Assembly (NCBI GenBank): GCA_002490525.1
Contig: DKUE01000008.1
Location: 1-38,487, forward strand
From: Ruminococcaceae bacterium UBA7212
GTDB lineage: Bacteria; Bacillota; Clostridia; Oscillospirales; Acutalibacteraceae
Length of the DNA: 38,487 nucleotides
Reading direction: 5' to 3'
Shown here piece by piece: positions 1 to 8,521 of the stretch (its first letter is position 1; each line of letters starts with the position of its first letter). The position numbers and the translations under genes were made by a program. The notes under the pieces are model-generated. The model had not been told where the DNA came from, made no database searches, and was given only the letters and a program-made list of their open reading frames with translations.

Positions 1-9
1 TTTTGTATT

Positions 10-1353
10 TCAATAAATACGGATATTTTTAATAAATGCTCTCTGCCGACATTTTTGAATGACTATTTTAATTTCAGAACAGTTTTTCACGAGTTTTTTT
101 AATATACAGATTTTCTTAAATCCGACTGCCGTACCCTTATAAACTGTTTTGCCGTTTGCAAGGATAGAAAATTCTTCAATTCTTTGGCTCTTTGTTATAT
201 CCTCTGAAAGCACAACCGTTTTCACCGTTTGCGGTTTTATTTTAATAACGAAATCATTTTTGTCTTGTGCCGTGCTGATAATTTCAACCCTACTTATAAA
301 CCGCTTTTCAATTCTCTTTCTTGTTTTTACAAGGCGATTTATAAATTTTCGGGGTAATTCACCCTTATCATTCGGCGGGACATTTACAAGCAATGTTGCA
401 TTTGCGCCAACGGAATTGTAGTAGCATTTTTCAAGATTCCGTACGCTTCTTGCAAAAAATATTTCAAAGAGCGGACGCCAGAACCAACCGAAATATGTAA
501 CAGGAATGTTCATTTCGGCAGGATACCAGCAAAGTTCTTCCCCGGCAAGCTGTTCACGCTCACCTAAAGATTTATCGGTGAAACTCGGCGCTTTGAGCAT
601 AACTGTCGCGCCTTCTTTTTGCTGAGACATTTCCGCTATTTTTAAATTATTTTGCAACTTTTTCGGCACAACACTGAATTCGCTTTTTCTCGGCTTGCCG
701 AATTCATTACCGATCCACCGAACATCCGGACCGCAGTTTGTGATAACGGCGTCAGGCTGTAAACGGCGGATAATTTCAAAATAACGGTCCCAATCGTAAT
801 TTTGCTTTTTCCCGTTTTCGCCCTCTCCGCAGGCACCGTCAAACCAAAAGCAGAATATATCGCCGTAGTTTGTGCAAAGCTCGGTCAGCTGATTGCAGAA
901 AAAATCGTTATATTTTTCCGTACCGTACGTTGCTTCGTGTCTGTCCCATGGGGACAAATATATGCCGAATTTCAATCCGTATTTTTCACAGGAATCGGCA
1001 AGCTGTTTCACCAAATCTCCCTTGCCGTTTCTGTATCCTGTTGCAGAAATTGTGTAATCGGTATATTTGCTCGGAAAAAGGCAAAATCCGTCATGATGCT
1101 TGGCGGTTAAAATTATGCCCTTACTGCCTGTACACTTTAACTGCTCCGCCCACTTATCTGTATCAATGTCTTTAAGCGTAAACACCTCGGGGCTTACCTT
1201 GCCACTGCCCCATTCCTTTTTTGTAAAGGTGTTTAACCCGAAATGAATAAAATTATAGTATCCGAGATTTTGAAAAGCGATTTGCCTTTTTTCGGGTACT
1301 ACCGCCGTTATACGGTTTAAAAAATCCAAGCTGTTTATATCTTCCGCTTTCAT
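10..1353 (-). CDS. alpha-L-fucosidase (GH29 family)
   Basis: A 447-residue protein that fits glycoside hydrolase family 29, retaining alpha-L-fucosidases that release terminal fucose from glycans. The N-terminal half carries typical GH29 blocks: the FIHFGLNTF segment near residue 35, TAKHHDGFCLFPS near 83, KFGIYLSPWDRHE near 128 and FCFWFDG near 167, whose Asp is the expected catalytic nucleophile. A smaller beta-rich C-terminal part follows. No signal peptide is visible, so it is probably cytoplasmic and acts on imported fucosides. Its start overlaps the stop of the upstream transporter gene by 4 bases, so the two are translationally coupled. The stop codon lies 10 bases from the window edge, so any downstream partner or terminator is out of view. 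Family is well supported; the linkage cleaved is not known. Confidence 0.9.
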   Translation of the reverse strand: MKAEDINSLDFLNRITAVVPEKRQIAFQNLGYYNFIHFGLNTFTKKEWGSGKVSPEVFTLKDIDTDKWAEQLKCTGSKGIILTAKHHDGFCLFPSKYTDYTISATGYRNGKGDLVKQLADSCEKYGLKFGIYLSPWDRHEATYGTEKYNDFFCNQLTELCTNYGDIFCFWFDGACGEGENGKKQNYDWDRYFEIIRRLQPDAVITNCGPDVRWIGNEFGKPRKSEFSVVPKKLQNNLKIAEMSQQKEGATVMLKAPSFTDKSLGEREQLAGEELCWYPAEMNIPVTYFGWFWRPLFEIFFARSVRNLEKCYYNSVGANATLLVNVPPNDKGELPRKFINRLVKTRKRIEKRFISRVEIISTAQDKNDFVIKIKPQTVKTVVLSEDITKSQRIEEFSILANGKTVYKGTAVGFKKICILKKLVKNCSEIKIVIQKCRQRAFIKNIRIY

Positions 1354-3032
1354 TTTACACCATCTAATATTTTATCTATATAATCATATTTTCTAATTTC
1401 ATCAAGCACAAAACCGTTATTATTCTCAGCAGCATAGGTTGTTATCTTTTTGAGTTCTTCATAATCTTCATCTGAAAGCTCACGGTTTTCATAATTCTGT
1501 ACAATTGCACGCAGCTTGAGCACTCGGATATAATCGGCGTGCTTCTTTTCCGACAAATCATAAAAAAGGATGGGAATTACGCAAAGAATGGAGGCAATAA
1601 TGCCGAGCCAGGTAACGCTTTTAAATGTGCCGTACATAATATCCGGATTCTTAAGTGCCGTGTCAATATTATCCCCGAAGCCGACTCCTCCGAATGACAT
1701 AAACAGAGGCATCAGCGCACTTGTGAAAAGTCCGCATAAAGTCATAACAAAAGCATTGCAATTCTGCCAAAAGCCTTCCAACCGTTTCCCTGTTTTCCAC
1801 TGCTGATAATCCAACACATCGGGCACCATAATAGTTGCAATATAGCTCAGTCCGTTGAAAAGGTTCTGAAAGAAAACCGCAACCAACATAAGGTAAGGAC
1901 TTTTCAGAGTAAACAATTGCATAAACGCCATTACGGTAAAGCCGACGGTAGAAATCAGCATAACATTTCTTTTGCCCATTTTTTTAATCATCCACGGACC
2001 TAAAAGCATACCCGGTATAAGGGCATTGTTCAGTATCATATTGCAAACCGTCAGCGCAAATGCGCCGTTTTGACCGCCTATGGCATAATTGCAAATCCAC
2101 AGATACATATTGATATTTCCACGGATACCGATAATAATGTTGAAAATCGTGATTATCCAAAAATATTTGTTGGTGAATAATTGCTTTGCACCCTCGCTGA
2201 ATTTAACCTTTGCAACATACTCTTTATGTACAACTGTTCTTTCTTCCGTTCCGAAATATGCAAAGAAAACCAGTATAATTCCGCCGATCCCGCAAATGGG
2301 AAATGCCCAGCGGTACAGCTCAATATTGTTCATAGGGTCCGCACTGCTTGCAAAAACAATGCCTGCAACAAGAGGAATAACAATATTCACAACCGAGCCG
2401 GGAATATTTGAAATCAGTCCCTTAAATGCGCCGATATTCGCTCTTTCCTGTGATACTGGAGATATTGTCTGCTCAATTCCGATTAGGCACTGACTTAAAA
2501 GGGTGTAGAAGAAGGAGCCTACCTGTATCAAAATAAACATAACAAGGCTTCCGAGGGATACTTCAATATAGGAAGCCGAAACAGCAAAAACAGGGATGGA
2601 CGGAATATTAAAGCCGAAAAGAACATTCTCCACCCACACTTCGGGTATAAACGGAATAAATGTAAAGCAAATAACCGTAAGTATGGACGTCCACGGAAGG
2701 AAGGGCTTGAATTTGCCCCGCTTTGAATTGGAGTTATCAATCATCATGGAAAGAATGGGAGCGCGTACAAGACCGAACAGCGATGCAACAATTCCCGAAA
2801 TAAAAACAAATCCCGTAGAGACTTTGAAATAGCTTATCATCATAGGAATGTTTATTGCAATTGTCGTCCAACTGATGATCACGCTTATAAATGATAAAGA
2901 ACCGCTGCCCAAAGCCATATTCAAAAATTCTTTATAATTTACATAGTACCCGTCGGGCGGGGTTTTCCAGTGCTTTTTCAGGGATGTAATACCGTCCTTT
3001 AATTTTAAAGTCATACTGCTGTTCTCTTTCAC
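1350..3032 (-). CDS. GPH/MFS family sugar-cation symporter
   Basis: A 560-residue polytopic membrane protein with about twelve hydrophobic helices, matching the glycoside-pentoside-hexuronide (GPH) group of the major facilitator superfamily. A cytoplasmic N-terminal tail (PPDGYYVNYKEF) precedes the first helix. The loop after the second or third helix (MIDNSNSKRGKFKPFLPW) matches the GPH DxxxxxxGKxRPW-type signature. The C-terminal tail of about 60 residues is charged and cytoplasmic, as in other long GPH carriers. The start is GTG at 3032, because AAGGAG sits 8 bases upstream (3041-3046). It overlaps the fucosidase gene by 4 bases, so it probably imports the fucoside that the enzyme cleaves. 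The substrate is inferred from context only. Confidence 0.88.
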   Translation of the reverse strand: MKENSSMTLKLKDGITSLKKHWKTPPDGYYVNYKEFLNMALGSGSLSFISVIISWTTIAINIPMMISYFKVSTGFVFISGIVASLFGLVRAPILSMMIDNSNSKRGKFKPFLPWTSILTVICFTFIPFIPEVWVENVLFGFNIPSIPVFAVSASYIEVSLGSLVMFILIQVGSFFYTLLSQCLIGIEQTISPVSQERANIGAFKGLISNIPGSVVNIVIPLVAGIVFASSADPMNNIELYRWAFPICGIGGIILVFFAYFGTEERTVVHKEYVAKVKFSEGAKQLFTNKYFWIITIFNIIIGIRGNINMYLWICNYAIGGQNGAFALTVCNMILNNALIPGMLLGPWMIKKMGKRNVMLISTVGFTVMAFMQLFTLKSPYLMLVAVFFQNLFNGLSYIATIMVPDVLDYQQWKTGKRLEGFWQNCNAFVMTLCGLFTSALMPLFMSFGGVGFGDNIDTALKNPDIMYGTFKSVTWLGIIASILCVIPILFYDLSEKKHADYIRVLKLRAIVQNYENRELSDEDYEELKKITTYAAENNNGFVLDEIRKYDYIDKILDGVK

Positions 3033-3085
3033 ACGAATAACTCCTTATGCATTAAAATGAATGGAATCTTGCTATTATCAAATTT

Positions 3086-3144
3086 ATTATATCGTATAAT
3101 CGTATTAAAAAAATATGAAATCCCGCCAAAAAGTTGTGAAATCC
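3086..3144 (-). promoter_or_regulatory. activator-type promoter region of the fucoside operon
   Basis: A TATAAT -10 (minus strand, 3086-3091) has no recognisable -35 at 17 bp. Just upstream lie two identical 8-mers, TGAAATCC in plus-strand reading, at 3116-3123 and 3137-3144, exactly 21 bp apart. Two helical turns between direct repeats next to a -35-less promoter is the geometry of AraC-family activators. ATCGTAT is also repeated at 3091-3097 and 3099-3105. The regulator itself is not in the window. Confidence 0.45.
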
Positions 3145-3447
3145 TACTATTATTCTCTTGATAAAACTGCTTCGGTGATATGTACTGTCAAAAAAATTTT
3201 TTAATAAAGTCAGCCGTCCGGCCACATGTAAAAAATGACTCCGGCATACAGGTACAGTCTGAGGTTTTCTTTTTCTTACCCTGCTCTCCGGGAGAAACTC
3301 CTGCTTCAAAAAACGGGTCCGGATTCGGGCATCTGAAAAAGCAACACGCGGAAGGTTTAACGCCTTCCGCGTGTTTATTGCCTATCAACTGTCCGTGAAA
3401 AACATCCCGAAATGACCTGCGGTTGTTCCTTTTATATTGTTTACAAA
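3145..3447. other. intergenic, no gene seen apart from a terminator
   Basis: The stretch between the fucoside operon promoter and the end of the next gene shows no convincing coding frame with a ribosome binding site. It contains the strong hairpin at 3343-3375, listed separately. The rest is unassigned. Confidence 0.5.
3343..3375 (-). terminator. intrinsic terminator, 13-bp perfect stem
   Basis: AACACGCGGAAGG (3343-3355) pairs perfectly with CCTTCCGCGTGTT (3363-3375) across a 7-base loop. On the minus strand the stem is followed by GCTTTTTC, so it terminates the gene ending at 3448. Confidence 0.75.
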
Positions 3448-4491
3448 TCAAAGCGTGATGGAGTGTAAAATGACATCTGACGCATTTTCCCACGCGGCAC
3501 GGGCATCGGCATCGGCGATGAAAGAAACCGAATAGAAAGCGCCGTCCGCTTCAAATTCAGCGGTATGAATATATGTTCCGTCCTGTTCTACTGCCTTGAC
3601 CTCTGCAAACTGTAAACCGTTTCGTGTTTCGTCCTTGGCAGACATGACCGTTCCGTTTTGTGCATATTCCGCTTTTAATACGGAGGAATCCACCTGCATT
3701 TCACCCGCATTCCATGCGCGCACCGCCACAAACACCGTACGGTCCGTATCGGCAATTGCCAAACCAACACTGTCGGGGAACATGTCTGCAAATTCCGCAT
3801 CTGTTAAATCCGTAAAATCGGTGGGCAGAAGCAAATCAAACGTGCTGTCAATGCGGCAAAAATCCAGTGAGACACGTTCTCCGTTTGCCATATAGGTTTG
3901 CGCCGAATCCGCCTGCGGTGTATCGGTATCGTCTGTAGAAGCCGCCATCACAATCACACCGACCAACACAAGAACCAAAAATACTGCCGCCACAGCGGAA
4001 ACGGTTGTGCTTTTGCGTTGTGCTTTTTTGCTGTCTGTCGCATAAATCTCACGGAACCGCTCCACATTGTTCGCATGGTATTCTTCGTTTTTCATCTTTC
4101 TGTGCGTATGGAACCGAAACTTTCTGCCGTTCGCGGTTTTGATTTGAATCTCATAAAATTTCCACCCCGAACGAACCACCGCGACAGATTTTATCTCCTG
4201 ATGCGGAATGAAAAAATTTTGTTCGGGGGCAATGGTATACCCCGCCTTTTTCTGAAAATAAATCGGTATAAAATAGATGCCGTGCGGTGTGTAATTGATG
4301 AGATGCGCCTGCGGCTTGCCGCTGTTTTCCGCTGCCACAATTGCCGCACCGATTGCCCCAAACGCCGCGCCGATTGCAACATCACTGTTTTTCACTTCGT
4401 ATGCCGTGAAGAAACAGCCGTTCGGGTCTGTACCCGCGACCATCGTCAAGGCATTGCGAAGCTGTATCTCATTTAAAGTTTGCTGTGCCAT
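3448..4491 (-). CDS. membrane-anchored protein of unknown function, PH-like N-terminus
   Basis: A 347-residue protein not assigned to a named family. Residues about 1-155 are cytoplasmic: a Gly/Ala-rich segment (GAAFGAIGAAIVAA) and then a beta-rich stretch with HQEIKSVAVVRSGWKFYEIQI and RKFRFHTHRKM, which resembles bacterial PH-like domains. A single transmembrane helix (AAVFLVLVLVGVIVMAA) near residue 175 is followed by a D/T-rich linker and an external C-terminal domain of about 130 residues with no cysteine pair. The start at 4491 is chosen because AAAGGGG lies 8 bases upstream; an ATG at 4515 is the alternative. It is monocistronic, with its own promoter (4557-4585) and terminator (3343-3375). 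Role unknown; sensing or anchoring would be a guess. Confidence 0.7.
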   Translation of the reverse strand: MAQQTLNEIQLRNALTMVAGTDPNGCFFTAYEVKNSDVAIGAAFGAIGAAIVAAENSGKPQAHLINYTPHGIYFIPIYFQKKAGYTIAPEQNFFIPHQEIKSVAVVRSGWKFYEIQIKTANGRKFRFHTHRKMKNEEYHANNVERFREIYATDSKKAQRKSTTVSAVAAVFLVLVLVGVIVMAASTDDTDTPQADSAQTYMANGERVSLDFCRIDSTFDLLLPTDFTDLTDAEFADMFPDSVGLAIADTDRTVFVAVRAWNAGEMQVDSSVLKAEYAQNGTVMSAKDETRNGLQFAEVKAVEQDGTYIHTAEFEADGAFYSVSFIADADARAAWENASDVILHSITL

Positions 4492-4556
4492 TGTAAAAGC
4501 CCCTTTCTTTTTCATGCTTCGAAAACGGATATGTTTTTCGCATCAAAATTGCTTAC

Positions 4557-4585
4557 AGTATAGCAAATTTCGGACATAAAGTAAA
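4557..4585 (-). promoter_or_regulatory. sigma-A-like promoter of the anchored protein gene
   Basis: TTTACT (4580-4585) and TATACT (4557-4562) are separated by 17 bp on the minus strand, placing the transcription start about 60 bases upstream of the chosen start codon. Confidence 0.6.
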
Positions 4586-4783
4586 GTGAACTTGCGAATT
4601 GTCTGTTCCTGTAAGACTGCATGAATTGCCTTTTGCGTACGTAGGGACTGCGCCCCTATGTGTGCTTTGAACGGGCAATTAGAAATTCTTGCTCAGTAAT
4701 GCGTGCAGGCATACGAAGCGGAAAACGGAAAAATTCTGTTGGATGAAGGTCAAATCTATAAAAAATAAATCCATATAAAAAAC
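4586..4783. other. intergenic with a possible gene remnant
   Basis: No complete gene is seen. A short plus-strand frame at 4703-4768 has a protein-like composition (YEAENGKILLDEGQIYKK then TAA) but is preceded by an in-frame TAA and has no ribosome binding site, so it may be the 3' tail of a lost gene. AATTGCC and GGCAATT form a short inverted repeat at 4624-4630 and 4674-4680, enclosing a GTAGGGACTGCGCCCC sequence like those repeated near 13.3 and 28.2 kb. Confidence 0.3.
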
Positions 4784-4816
4784 GCCCCTGTATTTCCGAC
4801 TCCGAAATACAGGGGC
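4784..4816 (-). terminator. intrinsic terminator of pflB
   Basis: GCCCCTGTATTTC (4784-4796) pairs perfectly with GAAATACAGGGGC (4804-4816) over a 7-base loop. The minus-strand continuation is CGTTTTTTATATGG. It lies 50 bases after the pflB stop. Confidence 0.85.
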
Positions 4817-4836
4817 AAGGCTTTTCAGATGTTTAA

Positions 4837-4857
4837 CCATAGCGCACGCATCCGAAA
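4837..4857. repeat. dispersed 21-bp repeat, copy A1
   Basis: CCATAGCGCACGCATCCGAAA here matches 20 of 21 bases at 28260-28280, in an unrelated intergenic position. It sits between the pflB stop and its terminator. It probably belongs to a family of small intergenic repeats. Confidence 0.5.
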
Positions 4858-4866
4858 TTACGCCGC

Positions 4867-7098
4867 TTACATTGCGCTGTGGAAGGTACGCATAATCACC
4901 TCGCGCTGCTGTTCGCGGGAAAGCTTATGGAAATTCACCGCATAGCCCGAAACACGAATCGTCAGATTCGGGTATTTTTCGGGATGCTCGTAGGCGTCCA
5001 TCAGCAGTTCACGGTTCATGACGTTGACATTGATATGATGCGCATGATTCTTGAAATAGCCGTTCAATACGGATACCAAATTGTCTACGCGCTCCGTCTC
5101 GGTTTTGCCCAGCGCCTGCGGGATAATGGAAAACGTATTGGAAATCCCGTCGCGGCAAGCATCATACGGCATTTTGGCAACCGAATTTAAAGACGCCAGC
5201 GCACCGTTCTTTTCGCGGTTGTGCATCGGGTTTGCCCCCGGTGCAAACGGCTCGCCTTTCTTTCTGCCGTCGGGGGTAGCGCCTGTCTTCTTCCCGTACA
5301 CAACATTCGAGGTAATGGTCAGTGCCGACAACGTATGCACCGCATTTCGGTAGGTCGGGGTTTTGCGAAGCTCGGCAATCGTGTTTTCCAAAAGAGATTT
5401 TGCAATGAAATCCACGCGGTCATCATCATTGCCGTAGGTCGGGAATTCGCCCTCGGTTTCAAAGTCCACAATATAGCCGCTTTCGTCACGGATGGGATGT
5501 ACCTTTGCATAACGAATCGCTGAAAGGCTGTCCGCCGCAACGGAAAGACCTGCAACGCCAAACGCCATGAAGCGCGTAACATCCGTATCGTGCAACGCCA
5601 TTTGTAACTTTTCATAGGCGTACTTGTCGTGCATGTAATGAATAATATTCATGGTGTTGACATACAGATTGCAAAGCCAGGAAAGATATACGGAGAAACG
5701 CCCTGCGGCCTCGGTGTAATCGAGTGTATCGCCCCCGAGCGGCTCCATCTGCGGACCGATTTTCTGCTCGGACATATTGTCGTAGCCGCCGTTGATTGCA
5801 AGAAGCAACAGCTTCGCCAAATTGCAACGCGCGCCGAAAAACTGCATCTGCTTGCCGACCTGCATAGCGGACACACAGCAAGCAATCGCATAGTCGTCGC
5901 CGTAAATCGGGCGCATGACATCATCGTTTTCGTACTGAATGGAATCGGTATCAATGGAAACCTTTGCGCAGAATTTTTTGAACGGCTCGGGCAGTTTTTC
6001 AGACCACAGCACCGTGAGGTTCGGTTCTGCCGAAGAGCCCAGCGTGTACAGTGTATTCAAAATACGGTATGAGTTTTTGGTGACCAGTGTCTGCCCTTCG
6101 GTTGTCATACCGCCGATGCTTTCGGTAATCCACATCGGGTCGCCGCCGAACAGCTCATTGTATTCGGGCGTACGCAGGTGGCGCGCCAAACGAAGCTTCA
6201 TAACGAAATCATCCATCAGCTCCTGTGCCTGCGCCTCGGTCAGCGTACCGTTTTTGAGGTCGCGTTCTATATAAATATCCAAGAAGGTGCTTGTCCGCCC
6301 CAAAGACATCGCCGCGCCGTTTTGTTCCTTGATTGCGGCAAGGTAGCCGAAATACAGCCACTGCACCGCTTCGCGCGCGTTATTTGCAGGCGCGCTGATA
6401 TCCACACCGTAAATCTGCGCCATTGCTTTGAGCTGCTCCAAAAAGTCGATTTGGCGATACAGTTCCTCGGTCAGGCGGATGGTTTCCTCATTCATATTGC
6501 GCCGGCCGAGCTCCGCCTTGTCTTTTTTCTTTTCGGCAATCAGCACATCCACGCCGTACAGCGCCACACGGCGATAGTCGCCGATAATGCGCCCGCGCCC
6601 GTAAGCATCGGGCAGACCTGTCAGCAAACCGATATGGCGCACCGCACGCATTTCATCGGTATAGGCGCGGAACACACCGTCATTATGAGTGGTTTTATAA
6701 CGAAATTCCGTCTCAATCGTCTCTGAGAGTTCATAGCCGTATGCCTTTGCCGCACTGCGTGCCATACGCATGCCGCCGAAGGGATTTACGCCGCGGCGCA
6801 GAGGAGCATCCGTCTGCAAACCGACAATCAGTTCGTTTTCTTTATCAATATAGCCCGCGCCATAGGTTACAAGCGAGGTTACATGCTCGGTGTCTACATC
6901 CAAAACACCGCCTTTTTCCCGTTCCGCTTTGAACAGCGCATTGCATTTTTCCATCAGTGCTTTGGTGCGCGGCGTGGCTTCCGCCAAAAAGTCCGCTTCA
7001 CCTGTATACGGCGTATAATTGCGCTTAATAAAGTCGCTGACAGCGATTTTTTCGTTCCATTCCCCTTTTTGAAATCCGTTCCAAGCTGTAAACTCCAT
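4867..7098 (-). CDS. pflB: formate acetyltransferase (pyruvate formate-lyase)
   Basis: A 743-residue glycyl-radical enzyme that converts pyruvate and CoA to formate and acetyl-CoA, the anaerobic route to acetyl-CoA. The adjacent catalytic cysteines are C407 and C408 (DDYAIACCVSAM). The radical glycine is G718 in RVSGYAV, 26 residues from the C-terminus, with the usual HKLSREQQ..VI.RTF tail. Length matches E. coli PflB (760). The start at 7098 is preferred over an in-frame ATG at 7248: AAGGAG lies 6 bases upstream, the protein then begins MEFTAWNGFQKGEW as in the family, and the extra upstream residues would be read from the riboswitch. The PFL-activating radical SAM enzyme, often next door, is absent here. 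Expression is controlled by a consensus promoter and a ZTP riboswitch. Confidence 0.97.
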   Translation of the reverse strand: MEFTAWNGFQKGEWNEKIAVSDFIKRNYTPYTGEADFLAEATPRTKALMEKCNALFKAEREKGGVLDVDTEHVTSLVTYGAGYIDKENELIVGLQTDAPLRRGVNPFGGMRMARSAAKAYGYELSETIETEFRYKTTHNDGVFRAYTDEMRAVRHIGLLTGLPDAYGRGRIIGDYRRVALYGVDVLIAEKKKDKAELGRRNMNEETIRLTEELYRQIDFLEQLKAMAQIYGVDISAPANNAREAVQWLYFGYLAAIKEQNGAAMSLGRTSTFLDIYIERDLKNGTLTEAQAQELMDDFVMKLRLARHLRTPEYNELFGGDPMWITESIGGMTTEGQTLVTKNSYRILNTLYTLGSSAEPNLTVLWSEKLPEPFKKFCAKVSIDTDSIQYENDDVMRPIYGDDYAIACCVSAMQVGKQMQFFGARCNLAKLLLLAINGGYDNMSEQKIGPQMEPLGGDTLDYTEAAGRFSVYLSWLCNLYVNTMNIIHYMHDKYAYEKLQMALHDTDVTRFMAFGVAGLSVAADSLSAIRYAKVHPIRDESGYIVDFETEGEFPTYGNDDDRVDFIAKSLLENTIAELRKTPTYRNAVHTLSALTITSNVVYGKKTGATPDGRKKGEPFAPGANPMHNREKNGALASLNSVAKMPYDACRDGISNTFSIIPQALGKTETERVDNLVSVLNGYFKNHAHHINVNVMNRELLMDAYEHPEKYPNLTIRVSGYAVNFHKLSREQQREVIMRTFHSAM

Positions 7099-7131
7099 TT
7101 TCTTCTCCTTATGCATATAGAATCTCCATAG

Positions 7132-7262
7132 AAAAAGGCAACCTCGCATTTGCAAGATTGCCCAGACGGTCGGCGAAAAGGATATTGTGTTCCACGCAGT
7201 TTTTCTGCCGGCAAAATGCAAAGTATGTATCTGCCATCCGTCAGGCACACAGTCCTTTATAT
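7132..7262 (-). promoter_or_regulatory. ZTP (pfl motif) riboswitch in the pflB leader
   Basis: The 5' leader of pflB carries the hallmarks of the pfl/ZTP aptamer, which senses ZTP/ZMP, signals of 10-formyl-tetrahydrofolate shortage. On the minus strand, AAAGGA (near 7259-7254) and TCCTTT close P1, and GTGT and ACAC continue it around an internal loop. GTGCCTGACGGATGG follows, and the conserved 3' pseudoknot strand CCGTCTGGGCA is at 7169-7159, one base from the family consensus CCGCCTGGGCA as I recall it. That strand overlaps the 5' arm of an intrinsic terminator at 7137-7162, so ligand binding should block termination (ON switch). The link makes sense because PFL supplies formate for one-carbon metabolism. 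The assignment was made by eye and not by covariance model. Confidence 0.82.
7137..7162 (-). terminator. riboswitch-controlled terminator of pflB leader
   Basis: On the minus strand GGCAATCTTGC and GCGAGGTTGCC form an 11-bp stem with two G.U pairs and an AAAT loop, directly followed by TTTTTC. It ends about 35 bases before the pflB start codon, so it can only be an attenuator of this gene. Confidence 0.8.
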
Positions 7263-7271
7263 TGTGGTGTC

Positions 7272-7300
7272 ATTATATCATTCCACTATATATATGTCAA
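7272..7300 (-). promoter_or_regulatory. consensus sigma-A promoter of pflB
   Basis: Perfect TTGACA (7295-7300) and TATAAT (7272-7277) with 17 bp between them on the minus strand. Transcription should start near 7265, immediately before the ZTP aptamer. A promoter this strong suits control by attenuation rather than activation. Confidence 0.9.
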
Positions 7301-7371
7301 TATGCATTTTACAAATCGGGAATTGTTTCCTGCAAAAATGTGAAAACTGCACAAAAAGATACGGATTTTAT

Positions 7372-7400
7372 TTGCTTTTTCAAAGATTTTATGCTATCGT
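7372..7400 (+). promoter_or_regulatory. promoter of the DUF2804 gene
   Basis: TTGCTT (7372-7377) and TATCGT (7395-7400) with a 17-bp spacer, divergent from the pflB promoter. The transcript would start near 7407, about 55 bases before the start codon. Confidence 0.45.
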
Positions 7401-7462
7401 TAATATATTAACTATCCTGGCGGCAAAACTGCGCTGTCAAAATAAACAAGGGGGCACACACG

Positions 7463-8491
7463 ATGCAAAATGAAATCACAGCACGGCAGGATTTATTGGA
7501 CGAAAACGGCAATCTCGCAAACCCCGGCTGGTGTCGGCGCAACCTCTACAACTACAATATCGAAAAAAGCGCAGTACACGCGATGCGATTGAAAGAGTGG
7601 GATTTTTATCAGGTCTGCAACGGAGAAATTATGGTGCAGATTAACCTGTTCAACATCTCCTTGGCGACATGCGCAACCTTCGGCTTTTTAGATTTGAAAA
7701 GCGGCAGAAAATTCGATGCCATGAGCGTGGAGCTGTTCACCCCGCACAAAAACAGACTCAATAAAAACGGGGATTTTCCGAATCACATTGCTTACCGCCG
7801 CGGCAAAACCTCGATTGCATTTGATGTGACGGAAGCCTGCCATCACATTCGCTTTTCGGGCTTCGGCAAAGGCAAACCGATTACGGCGGAATTTTACTGC
7901 AAGCGTCTGCCCCATCACGAAAGCATCACCGTTGCCACGCCGTTTCCGAAAAAAGGACATTTCTTCTACACCAACAAAATCAACTGCATGGCGACGGAAG
8001 GCTCCGTAACCTACGGAGACGAAAAATTTGTTTTTTCTCCTGAAAACACCTTCACGGTGCTCGATTGGGGACGCGGCATATGGCCCTACGGCAATGTGTG
8101 GTATTGGGCAAACGGCAGTACAAAAATTGACGGCAAGCCGTTCGGCTTTGAACTGACATGGGGTTTCGGAGACGAATCCCACGCAACGGAAACCGCTGTA
8201 TTCTATGACGGTGTCTGCCATAAAATCGGGGATGTCTCTTTAGAGGCTGACCCCGAAATCGGCAAAGGCTGGATGAATCCGTGGCATTTTACGGATAAAG
8301 AGGGACGGTTAGACCTCACCATGACGCCGTTCTATGATAATTATTCCAATATGATGCCGCTGGATTTGTACGGTATCAAAACGCATCAGGTGCACGGACT
8401 GTGGAACGGTACTGTGACGTTAGATGACGGCACGGTTTTGAAAATCCGGGATATGTATGCTTTCTGTGAAAAAGCGTACAACAAGTGGTAA
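7463..8491 (+). CDS. DUF2804 domain-containing protein
   Basis: A 342-residue soluble protein matching DUF2804, a family of unknown function found across Firmicutes and Actinobacteria. Features recognised are the N-terminal ENGNLANPGWCRRNLYNYN, the central FTVLDWGRGIWPYGNVWYWA with many aromatic residues, and FELTWGFGDESHATETAVFYD towards the C-terminal third. The family has a beta-rich fold reminiscent of lipocalin or AttH-like proteins, and no catalytic residues can be named. The start has AAGGGGG 9 bases upstream. It is monocistronic, divergent from pflB and closed by a strong terminator. No signal peptide or membrane helix is seen. Substrate and function are unknown. Confidence 0.85.
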   Translation: MQNEITARQDLLDENGNLANPGWCRRNLYNYNIEKSAVHAMRLKEWDFYQVCNGEIMVQINLFNISLATCATFGFLDLKSGRKFDAMSVELFTPHKNRLNKNGDFPNHIAYRRGKTSIAFDVTEACHHIRFSGFGKGKPITAEFYCKRLPHHESITVATPFPKKGHFFYTNKINCMATEGSVTYGDEKFVFSPENTFTVLDWGRGIWPYGNVWYWANGSTKIDGKPFGFELTWGFGDESHATETAVFYDGVCHKIGDVSLEADPEIGKGWMNPWHFTDKEGRLDLTMTPFYDNYSNMMPLDLYGIKTHQVHGLWNGTVTLDDGTVLKIRDMYAFCEKAYNKW

Positions 8492-8521
8492 AATATATTT
8501 GAATAAAGGCATATAAAAATC

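Noticed and set aside
7099..7248. N-terminal extension of pflB by 50 residues
   Set aside because: The extra frame reads through the riboswitch and its terminator, has no ribosome binding site and is not found in PFL proteins.
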